From Rhinopomastus cyanomelas (lineage: Eukaryota > Chordata > Aves > Bucerotiformes > Rhinopomastidae), in assembly GCA_013400115.1 (NCBI GenBank), contig VXBP01000349.1:248001-312000 (forward strand): DNA of 64,000 nucleotides, given 5' to 3'. Position 1 is the first letter of the stretch. Every line of letters starts with the position of its first letter. Of the stretch, positions 27,001 to 39,000 are shown one piece after another. A program made the position numbers and the translations under genes. The notes below the pieces were generated by a model. It ran no database searches, was not told where the DNA came from, and worked only from the letters and a program-made list of their open reading frames with translations.

Positions 27001-30000
27001 TTCATCATCCCATTGCCCTATGCTGGACTCTCTCCAGAAGCTCCACATCCCTCTTGAAGGGCCCAGAACTGGACACACTCCAGATGTAGTCTCACCAGGG
27101 CAGAGCAGAGGTGGAGAAGAACCTCTCTTGATCTGCTAACCACTCCCCTTCTAATTCATCCCAGGATGCTGTTGGTCCTCTTGGCCACAAGAGCACATTG
27201 CTGGCTCATAATCATCCTGCTGTCCACCAGGACCCCCAGGTCCCTTTCTCCTAAACTACTCTCCAACAGCTCAGTCCCCAGCCTATACTGGTAGGGTTAA
27301 ACTAACCTGGGGTTACCAGAGTGTATTTGTTTAAGGAATATTGAGGAGTTGGAGTGGGTGAAGAGAAGGGCAACAAGGCTGGTAAAGGGTCTAAAGAACA
27401 AACCTTGTAAGGAGCAGCTGAGGGAGCTGGGGCTGATTAGTCTGGAAAAGGGGAGCCCAGGGGACAACTTAGTGCTGCCCACAACTACTTGAAATTCAAG
27501 AAGCTGTGGAGGGGTGGAGGTTGGTCTGTTTCACAAGGAAGAAGTGATAGGACAAGAGCAAATGGCCTCAAACTGCACCAGGGGAAGTTTAGGTTGGACT
27601 TTAGGAAAACCTTCATGGAAAGGGCCATCAGGCCTTGGAACAGGCTGCCCAGGGATGTCCACGTCATCCCTGGATGTGTTTCAAAGTCATGGAGACCTGG
27701 AGCTTAGGGACAGTGGTGGCCTTGGGACAGCTGGGTTAATGGTTGAACTTTATGACCTTAAAGGTTCTTTCAAACCGAAACCATCCTGAATATGCTAATA
27801 CAAATCTTTTTTATTCTCGCATTACCTATATTTTTATTAACAATAACTATACACACCAACTGAAAACCAAGTTTCATCACTATAAGCCAATCAGCACTTT
27901 GAAGTTCATTTGAGTTGTGTTACCCAGCAGTTTTGAGATTTAAATTACATTTCAACAGCATGTCATATATTTCTAATGATTATAAACCTCATCTCATAAA
28001 CTTACACATCTGTTTTCAAGCTAATAAAAAGATCTTCAATTATACCTGTGTTCCATGTAGCAACTCAGTGGCTCCACACAAGTATTAACTGCTCCAATGA
28101 CAAAAGACGACCTCACATTTGGGTCAGGATGAGTTTGCAGAGCCTGTACAACATCAATAACGTCAGTGTATCTGTAAAGAAACAAAACGGAGGATGCTTT
28201 CAGCAAAATGTACGGACACATTTTAAGACCTACCAGAAAAACTCTATTATCTTTAAGGTCCCTTCCAGGATTCTAGGAAGATTAGAGTTCGAACGAAGCC
28301 AACCAAAAAGGTTCCAAAGCAGCACTGCACTTGGGACCTCCACAAGACTGCAAGTAACATGACAAATCGAGCATTGACAACTACAAAGAAAAGCACTGAA
28401 CAACCAAAAAGCACAAAAAGCAAAATGTAATATGAGACTCAGGGGAAAAAAAGAACTGAAAAGGCAGCACTTCTCACTCATCAGCACTCCAATTTAAAGA
28501 TGCTTCTGCTTCTATAATTAATGAGTCCAGGTTTTATCATCAGTACTCCATCCACTGCTGTATTGTGCTGCCACATGACAGCAAAGCTTACGTGAACCTC
28601 AGATTTTATTCCAGGTATTTATTTTTCAGCCAGTCAGACTTCTTTCAAAACTTTCAAAGCTGTTAGTTATTAAGCTAACTAATTAGAGGATCCAATAATT
28701 AGAGAACTCCAGCTACTTGAAAGCTGTCAATGGCAACACTCAGCTACACAGAAAGAATGGAAAACCTGTCATTAGCCATTCCTAAAGCCGGCGCTGCAAC
28801 AGAACCTCAGATATTCTGCAAATCACTGGCCCTCCTATAAACTGTAACTGAAAAACCAACCTGATTCTGAATATGGAGAAAATCATGCTTTTTGGGACTA
28901 TGGGGACAGACCATAATAAAGAAAGTGCTAAACTCCACATATATGACCTTAGTGAAAGAGACAAACACTTGGTAACTTCAGAAATAAAACTATTCCAGAT
29001 AGGTCAGGGTTGTGCTTCCCTTAAGCTGGTTTATGCCACCTGGTAATGACTCTGAACCAGAGAGGGCAAAACACACTGCACACTGATGGTACCAGTCCTC
29101 AAATGCTACACTCAAGATGGAAATGACACAGTGGTGGCTCAGAGTCTTGCCTTTATTGCACAAGAAAACTGGCATTTGTCCGAAACATGAGTCAGCACTG
29201 CTGGCTCCATCAAGTGATTTCAAAGCTCATCCAGCCCAACCTCTTGCAGTGAGCAGGGACTAGAACAGGTTGCTCAGGGCCCTGAAGTTGAATCTGACCT
29301 GGGATTTTTCCAGGGATGAGGCTTCTCCCACCTGTGTGGGCAACATGGGGCAGGATCTCACCACCCTCAGCATCAAAAAATTTCCTCCTCCTATTTAGTT
29401 TGAATCTCCTTTTTGGTTTCAAACATCCCTCATCCTGGGTGGAGAGGGGTCTTTTTAGCCCCTGCTAAGAAGTTTTAACCCAAATACCTACCTAGGACTT
29501 TAAAGGGGGTAAAAACAAAACCCCAGACTGAACCACACACAGTTGCACCAGTAAGTAAAGTGCCTTTTAACAAGTCTAAGATCACAGAAAAGGGGAAGAA
29601 AACTTCTTTTGAGAAGCAAAAATATCACAGTCGATCTCCTAAATAAGGAAGATGACCCTTTTGACTGAAAGAAGACTACGGACACCGTTGTTTCAGCGGA
29701 GTAAGAAGCAGTGAAGTTAGCAGGTTGCAAAAGAGCCGAGTTTGGTAAAGACAACAGAACAGAACTCATAGTGCAGCATGCTTCAGCACAGAAATGTGAC
29801 TGCTATAGAGTGATGGGAAAGTTCGAAAATGCCTTGGAAACAGGGAGGGAAGGGAAAATGCTTCAAACAATTTCCAACATACTTACCCTTGCAAGACCAC
29901 CAAGAGACGCCTCTTCTTTTTAGCGTAAGCGGCATGATGGATGCTGTGGTTATGCTGAGCCTCCAGGACACTGGAGAGGTAACGCTGGAAGTGCGTTGCA

Positions 30001-33000
30001 CTGAAACATTCGGGGCTGTCCAGGGTTTGCCGATAGACTAGCCACCTGTGTGACAGAAAACAAGGAAAGAAGTTAATGCTCTGTGACATAATACTTCTGT
30101 TGTCTTTTTCTTTTGAACTAACAGACCAAAAATAAATTTTACAAGCCTGAAAATATCTTTCACAGGACAAGAGAAAAAGGAATTCACTTGGCTTTCTACC
30201 ACTTCCAGCATGGGCACATTCTTTACATTACTGCCAAGAGATGCTGGGGGGGTTGTTGTTGTTTTTCAATAAAACAATGTGGAACAGCCTCTTCAGTGTT
30301 GCACATCACATTACTTCTGATCTTCTCTATTGAAGCAGCCAACAAAAAAATATATTAATCCAATTCAAAAGCCCCTGGGCATGAAAATATTTTGCTGCCA
30401 AAATAAAAAGTAATGATGGCTTGAGTAGGAAAACCTGCTGAAATGATTTATCACAGAACATTAAAGAGTCACCTTATGAATCTGCCCTAAAAACTGACCC
30501 ACAAAAACACTGCTCTGAATCATCTTGTTAATATCAAGATGCTAAGTTAAAAGTAATTACCACAAAAACCACACTGGAACATTGCTAAGGTTAAGTGTGA
30601 AGGCGTTTGGCTGTAAGATTTACAGGGATAAGAATTTCAATTGTTTTTCTTTTCCAGAAGCCCTATGAACACACGGTTCCTATAGTAGAATTATCTTTTT
30701 GCCATACAATAGAGACCTCCTGCTAGTGCAGGAGAGAAACCAGGTCAGATAAAAATGCTGGAACAAGGACTGTTAACACTTTTCTTCAAGAAAAATCCAT
30801 TTTAGACTCAACACCACAAGTCAATAAATAGAAGCCCTTCACTTGTTTCAAGTTGTGCCACATCCAGCTGGCGGCCGGTCACTAGTGGTGTCCCTCAGGG
30901 ATCAGTGCTGGGCCCCATCCTCTTTAACATTTTCATAGATGATCTGGATGAGGACATTGAGTCAGTCATCAGCAAGTTTGCAGATGATACAAAGCTGGGG
31001 GCAGATGTGTCTGAGTTGGAGGGCAGAAGGGCTCTGCAGCGGGACCTTGACCGCCTGGACAGATGGGCAGAGTCCAACGGGATGGCGTTCAATAAGTCCA
31101 AGTGCCGGGTGCTGCACTTTGGCCACAACAATCCCATGCAGAGCTACAGGCTGGGGTCGGAGTGGCTGGAGAGCAGCCAAACAGAAAGGGACCTGGGGGT
31201 GCTGATTGATACCCGCCTGAACATGAGCCAGCAGTGTGCCCAGGTGGCCAAGAGGGCCAATGGCATCCTGGCCTGCATCAGGAATGGTGTGGCCAGCAGG
31301 AGCAGGGAGGTCATTCTGCCCCTGTACTCTGCACTGGTTAGGCCGCACCTTGAGTACTGTGTCCAGTTCTGGGCCCCTCAGTTTAGGAAGGACATTGAGG
31401 TGCTTGAGCGTGTCCAGAGAAGGGCAACGAGGCTGGTGAGGGGCCTTGAGCACAAGCCCTATGAGGAGAGGCTGAGGGAGCTGGGATTGTTTAGCCTTGA
31501 GAAGAGGAGGCTCAGGGGAGACCTTATTGCTGTCTACAACTACCTGAGGGGTGGTTGTGGCCAGGAGGAGGTTGCTCTCTTCTCTCAGGCAGCCACCACC
31601 AGAACAAGAGGACACAGCCTCAAGCTGCGCCAGGGGAAATTTAGGCTTGAGGTGAGGAGAAAATTCTTCACCGAGAGAGTCATTGGCCACTGGAATGGCC
31701 TGCCCAGGGAGGTGGTGGAGTCGCCAACTCTGGAGCTGTTCAAGGCAGGATTGGACGTGGCACTTGGTGCCATGGTCTAGCCTTGAGCTCTGTGGTGACA
31801 GGTTGGACTTGATGATCTATGAGGTCTCTTCCAACCTTGATAATACTGTGATACTGTGTAACTCTCTCACTTGGATAAAGTAGGAATATTTGGCTTTTCT
31901 AAGATTATTCTTAACTGTTTGTTGCATCAGTTGCAGACAGACATCACAGATTTACAATGGTACCTGTAATGCTCTCAATATAGAATATTCATTATTTTTC
32001 TGGTCTAAATGTCTAAAAACTAAGGGCAGGTCTACCTGGAATACAAGTTAAACAAGGCACCTCAAAGGATGAAATTGAAGTAACATAACCTACAGTGTCC
32101 TATGTAGAACTGGTGAAGGTGTCTCACCTAGTGAAGGTGTCCCTAACCAAAATTTATTCTTCTAACACATCTGTTTATAAACGAGAACCTGTGATATAAC
32201 CAATAAATACCTAAATTAATCAATACATTTAAAAATGAAACATTGCTAGCTCCATTTCCTTCATTCTGAGAAGCCCTTTGGTGATGAGTGTGACCACAGA
32301 ACTGTACGAACCTGCCACGCTCCTTGTTAAAAGTTACAAGGAAATTGCAGAGGTCGCTGCAACGACATCCTGGAAGACCAGTTAAAATGGTGATAACCAC
32401 CTGAAACAAGGAGGGAAACACAAAGACCAGAAATGAGCTACAACAACTACACACACTCAAGGCTTCTACCTTGGTAAAATCATAAGGCTAAACACAAGAT
32501 TAAGTGACACAAACTACACTAAGAACTCTAAATGTCGTTTCTCCTATAAAAGAAAAGGGAGCATTCAAATACACAAAGCAGTTCTTAACCAATGGTTCTC
32601 AGGTGGCCAAGAAGGCCACTGGCATCCTGGCCTGGATCAGAAACAGTGCAGCCAGCAGGAGTGAGGAAAGAAAAGTGCCCTTGTACCGGGCACTGCTGAG
32701 GCTACACACTGAGTGCAGGGTTCAGTTTTCAGCACCTCAGTAAAAGAATGACATTGAGGGACTGGAGTGGGTCCAGAGAAAGGTAACGAGGTTGGTGAAG
32801 GGCAAAAAGGTCTGGAGAAGAAACCTTGTGAGGGGCAGCTGGGCTGGTTAATCTGGAGAAAAGGAGGCTGGCTACAACCTCCTAAAATTCAGGAGGTTGT
32901 AGGGAGGTGGGTGCTCATCTCTTCTCACAAAGAAGAGATGATAGGACAAGAGGAAACGGCCTCAAACTGCACCAGGGGAAGTTTAGGGTGGACATGAAGA

Positions 33001-36000
33001 AAAACTTCATAATGGAAAGGGTCATCAGGTCTTGGAACAGGCTGCCCAGGGAGGGGGTTGAATCTCCATCCCTGGACGTGTTTCAAAGTCATGGAGATCT
33101 GTAGCTTAGGGCCATGGTTTAGAGGAGGCCTTGGGACAGCTAGGGTAATGGTTTGACTTTATGATCTTGAAAGTCTTTCCCAATATCAATAATTCTATGC
33201 CTCTAAGAAAAAGTGATGTCATCAGTATTGTCAGAGCAACTCTAAGTGTCTCAAACTGAACCCAGAAAAGGTCGAAAAGGAACTCCGACCATAAAATTTA
33301 TTCCAGCAAACCTTAAAACCAGATTGAAAAACATTCATTGAATCATTGATTCAACTGTTCCAAGGCTACTGCTGAGCCATGGCACTAAGCTCCAGATCTC
33401 CACAAGCATGTGCAGGGATAGTGATTCAACCCTGCAGATCACAGGAACTGAATCTGACACCACAGTGCAATATTGAAAGATAAGGACTACATTCCCGTTG
33501 CTCTGACTTTCTTGCTTAGAGCAAATTTCAAGCTCTGCAAAGCTACAAGGAAGTATTTTCTCTGAAAATGCTATTTAAAGCGCTCCTTACGTTTGCCAAT
33601 TGTTACTGCCCCTATAGAGAACTGAGTGTTCTACAGATAATATCAGCAAACGTTAAATATCATGTGCTACCTCTCCATGCTATTTAAAGGACTTTTATGT
33701 TCCAGAGAACAATTCTGTTAAATTATTCAGCAATTCATAAAAACAAGCTCCTGCTTAGGGCTAACTCTCCCCAGACAGAGGAAAGTGTTCACTTATCTGT
33801 GCCTCATTTTCTGCCTCTATTTCATCAGGCTGAATAGTCATTAGGACTTGCAGATGATTGTTTAAAATGAAAAAAATGAAAATTAAGGAAAACAGGGCAG
33901 AGCAATTTGAGTATTTGATAAATGTGCTATACTCGGAAGCGTTGGTGGGTTTCTTTCTTACCTTATCGCTTTCTGCTGTGCCATCAGGGCTGATCTCCGA
34001 CTGCTGCAGTAAAACAGGGAGATGGGCTCTCATTACTGGCTCGTGACTGACGCTGCTGACTACAAAATGTTGCATAAACCTTTCAAAAAAATATAATGAA
34101 AAGGTCTTTATGTTCACAGAATCACAAAACATTAGGGATTGGAAGGGATCTCTAAAGATCTTCTAGTCCAATTCCCCTGCCACAGCAGGATCACCTAGAT
34201 CTAGTTGCACAGGAACACACCCAGGAAGCTTTTAAATGTCTCCAGAGATGGAGAGTTCACAACCCCCCTTGGCAGCTGTTATAGAGACCCAAAGATTTTG
34301 TTCAGATAAATAGTTGGGAGGTTACTAAGATAAGGTTGTTAAAAGGTCAAATGGAGGCTTCCAAGGGAAGAAATAATTCATCTCAGAAATATCTTGAGTG
34401 AAAATTATCAAATAAGGAATTTTTAGATTAGCATTGCATATGCCAGAATATTTTTGTGTTAGTACCAACAAAACTGATCCTTTGAAAACTAAAGAAGAAA
34501 TAAATTCATTCCTCACCTCTCTAACTCTGGAAGGGCAGCAGATATTTTCAGCTCCCTGCATCTTTCCCCAGAAGGAAAAGACAAGGCAGTAAATAGCTTC
34601 TGAACACTCGAATGCCTAAAAATGGAAAAATAATTCAGTTAGTTAAAGGAGAAAACTGGAGAGTTGATCTTATTTTAAACGAGGTGGCTACATATTGGCT
34701 CGTACAAAAAAAAGCGCGAGTGTTGCACTAGCAAGTCCTTTTCAAATCATTATCAAAACCTCCCTTGAGTGACAGCACTTTTCTGTCTGCAGCACCGAGT
34801 TAGTGGCATGAACTTACAGTATCTTTTGTTCCACCGACAGGAATTCTTCCTGGACAATCCTTAAAGCTAATCCTGAGTTTGTCTGGTTTTGCCACAAAGA
34901 GAAAACCTGCAATGAAACCAAAACTATGTGTAAGCCTCATTATTTGGCAAAAATTTCTCTTGACTTTCTTTATGAACTGGTTTTAGTCACCTAAATGAAA
35001 AATAGACACACTTTAACTAGCCAAAAAGTATTCCATACTTCTGGTTTAGCTGCAAGAATTCAAAATACCGAAGTCTCCACCGATCATATTTGATGAGATC
35101 CACTTTGGCCGACGGGAACTGCTTTAAGAGGTAAGCGTACTGAATGGTCTAGTTTTTCAAAAAGATAAAAATGCTGTGAAAACAATTTGCCCAGCAAAGG
35201 AGTCTGAAGAAAAGGAGGCTGAAGTGAGACCTTAGTGCTGCCTACAACTACCTGAAATTTAGTTGATGTGGAAGGGTGGTGGTTGGTCCCTTCACCAAAG
35301 AAGTGATAGGACAAGAGCAAACAGCCTCAACTGCACTAGGAGAAGTTTAGGTTGAAATCAGTAAAAATCAGGTTGAAACCAGGTCATGAAGTTGAATCAC
35401 CATCCCTGGACACTTTCAAAGTTGTGGAGACCAGGAGCTTAGGGCCATGGTTTAGGCAATGGCCTTGGGGCATGTGAGTTAATGGTTGAATTTTATGATC
35501 TTGAAGGTGTTTTCTTACCTAAACGATTCCATGATTCCCTAATCATTCATACATATCTTGTAGTTTCAGCTGCACTGATTAAACTTCTACATATTTATAG
35601 TCCAGCTGCTGTTCAGCCAAAACTGAAATCCATCAAAGCCTCCTCTGAGCAGCGTTGCAATTTTCATGAGGTAAGACTGCCACAATCATTTCTAGAAATA
35701 TAAGAAAACTCTGCTCCTTCACAAGAGAAAAGGGTGCCCTTCGTTTCTCGAGGGAGTGTCTTGGCTCACAGCCCACTGCTCAAGCCACGTCCCATTAATG
35801 TGAATGGCACTGTGAACCTCAAAATCAGATTCAGATGAATCACACAGTCATTTCAGCGTTCGGTATTTCCCTTCTTTTAATAAGTAAAGGCAACAGCCAT
35901 TGTCATTTTTCACAATAATTTTCTGCGAGACAAAACAACTTGGGGTGGGGGGTAGTGGGGAAGGCTGCTTTCCATTAACAAATTGGCCTCCTAAACACAA

Positions 36001-39000
36001 TGATACCGAGATAAAAACACATCACAATAAAACCAAATTGTGATAATAACAGATGATATCGCTGCTGGAGAAGGATACACACAACCCAACAAGTCACTGC
36101 CTTAAAACTCTACTGTCCTGTCTTTGTGGGATCTGCAAACTAAATTCCAATTCTCTCCACTTAAAAATCTTGCAAAAGTACCATGTAGGGGGAATTTACG
36201 ACACTGGGATCTGGAGGAGCAGGTACCAGGCATTCCCAGTTTCAAGGGAACTTGGAATCATTGAAGCACAGCTCCAGAGTCTGAGCTATCACAGCTGCAG
36301 AGGATCATAGAATCATCAGGATCAAAAGGGACCTCGAGAGACCATCCAGTCCAATCCCCCTGACACAGCAGGATCACCTAGACCAAGTCACACAGGAACA
36401 CATCCAGGCAGGTTTTAAACACCTCCAGTGAAGGAGAGTCCACAACACCCCTGGGCAGCCCCTTCCAGTGCTCCACCATCCTCACTGTGAGGAAGTTCAT
36501 TCTGATACTTATCTGGAACCTCCCATGTTCCAGCTTACAACTGTTGCCCCTCATCCAATCACTAGATGACACTGAGAAGAGCCTGGCTCCATCCTCCAGA
36601 CACCCACCCTTCAAATATTTATAGACATTAATGAGGTCACCCCTCAGAGAAATAAAACTAGTTTTGGGCACGTCAATACAAGATAGATACTGATGGCACT
36701 TCCAAAGAAGTGCAACAATGCTGATGAAGGTTCTGTAAAAGAAATCTTGAGGAGCAGCTGAGGGAGCTAGTGCTGGTTAGTCTGGAGAAAAGGAGGCTGA
36801 GGGGAGACCACCTTGCTGGCTAAAACTACCTGAAAGGAGGTTGAAGAGAGGTGGGGGTTGGTCAACTCTCACAAGGAGCAAGTAACAGAAGAAGAGGAAA
36901 TGGCCTCAAGTTGCAACAGGCAAAGTTTAGATTGGACATCAGAAGAACCGTCTTCCTGCAAAGGGCCACGAGGCCTTGGAACAGGCTGCCCAGGGCAGGG
37001 GTTGAAACTCCATCCCTGGATGTGTTTCCAAGTTGTGGAGATCTGGAGCTTAGGACCATGGTCTAGTAGTGGTCTCAGGACAGGGGGGTTCATGGTTGGA
37101 CTCAATGGATTTTTGAAAGTCTTTGCCAGCCAAAACAATTGTGGGATTCTGTGATCTATTAACTCAAAGTAGCAGCAAAAAGTAAAGGGTACCTCTGATC
37201 ATCTTAGTGCAGGCAACTACTATTGCCTCCTTACAAGAAATACCCTCATCTCAGATACTTCACACAGTTTGGGCAGCTACAGCCAAAAAAGATCAAAAGA
37301 AAAATATTACAATGATCTGAAGAAAAAGATTTTATAAGCACGTACTAAGAAAGCTCTGACTTTATTTTATTAGGCTCAATGAGCCAGAATTAATAGGTCT
37401 GAAGTTTCTGATGATCTCAAGGATATTCACTGGTAGAGCAAAAGAAAAACCAACCCATATAAAAGTAGACCTTATAAAATAGGATGAAAATTCAAAAGCG
37501 GAGAAAACATTCCCAACCACTCCCATAGTGAAACAGTGAGAGGAATCTAAATACTTCAGGCAGAAGGAGGATCAACTTTATGGTGCCATTAATGTCACAG
37601 TGTCACAGTATCACAGTATCATTGTCCAGGGGGAACTAATCACTGAGCTTGAACTAGGTGGTCTTTTCCAGTCCATTGCTACAATCACTTATCAAACCCC
37701 TCATGAAGTCCTAAAATATCCAGGCTCATTTCCTGAAAAGTGCTATTGTTACTACACTGTTGTTTATTGAAAACCTCTGCATTACAATGCATGAAGCCAA
37801 CCCACTTAAAGAATAATATAAAGCCATATGGGATACTTAGAGGCTAACAAAACTTCCCTAAGGATCCAGATCCCAATGTGTCTAACCACAGAAAAAACAA
37901 TGGAATCTCTGCTCAAGAGATTGTGCAGATCTATCACTGCACAACAGAATCTCAGTGACTGTGGAATCACTGCAGCCAAGCAGACACCAGAATTTGGATG
38001 TTAATGCAACTACTAGAACAGGAGCTCTTACAGCACTCACTGCCTTGAGAGGACAAAATGAAAGCACATAGGGAATAGTAAAACTTAATGATCAACACAA
38101 TCACTAGAAATGCAGACCCAAACTCATGTTTCTCACACAAGGCAGTTCCTAAGATCAGAAGCAATAATGCTCCTGGGAAGGTCTACGTGGCAGAGAAGTC
38201 TGGTCCACGACAGACTCCAGTCCACAAGTCAGAGTTTCTGGTAGGCAGAGGTGTCTAGACCCTCCTCCTGCTCAAAGCAGGATGGAAGACCACCTTGCTG
38301 TCCACAATGAACTGCAAAGCAGTTGGAGAGAGGTAGAGGTCAGTCTCTTCTCACAAGGAAGAAGTGATAGGATAGGAGGAAATGGCCTCGAGTAGCTCCA
38401 GGGGAAGTTTAGGTTGGACATTAGGAAAACTTCCTCCTAGAAGAAGGGTAATCAGGCCTTGAAACAGGCTGCTCAGGAAAGGGGCTGAAGCTCCATCCCT
38501 GGACATGTTTCAAAGTAATGGAGATCTGGAACTTAAGGCCATGGTTTAACGGTGGCCTTGGAACAGCTGGGTTCATGGCTGGACTCAGTGACTGCAAAGG
38601 TCTTCTCTGAATTAAATTATTCTATGATTGTATGTTGCTGGCAGCAGAGACCAGCTCAGCTGTGACTTAGTCAAGTTTTCAAAATATTCAAAGGTGGGAG
38701 GTTCACTGGCTGGGTGACTCGTTCCAGTTACTGCACCCACCTACTACTAACACTCAGCGTGAATCTTCAGAGCTGTAGTCTATGGTTACTGGCCCTTGTC
38801 ACATTATGTGTCAGAACTAAAAAAAAGACCTTGAACCTTTCCTCTATTTGTTTTTCAGGTGACAACCTTTAATGGCTCAACTAATGTGACAAACAAGCCC
38901 CATTTTCTTTCCAATCAATTAGTTAAGACCATCATCAACAAATTCACCCCTGCCCCTCATCTGCAACACAAAGGTTAATTCTGTGGTTTCTCTCCACCCC

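Noticed and set aside
26686..27078. 130-codon minus-strand ORF resembling a reverse transcriptase tail.
   Set aside because: It is the decayed coding end of the S1 CR1 at 26,602-27,292, not a host gene.
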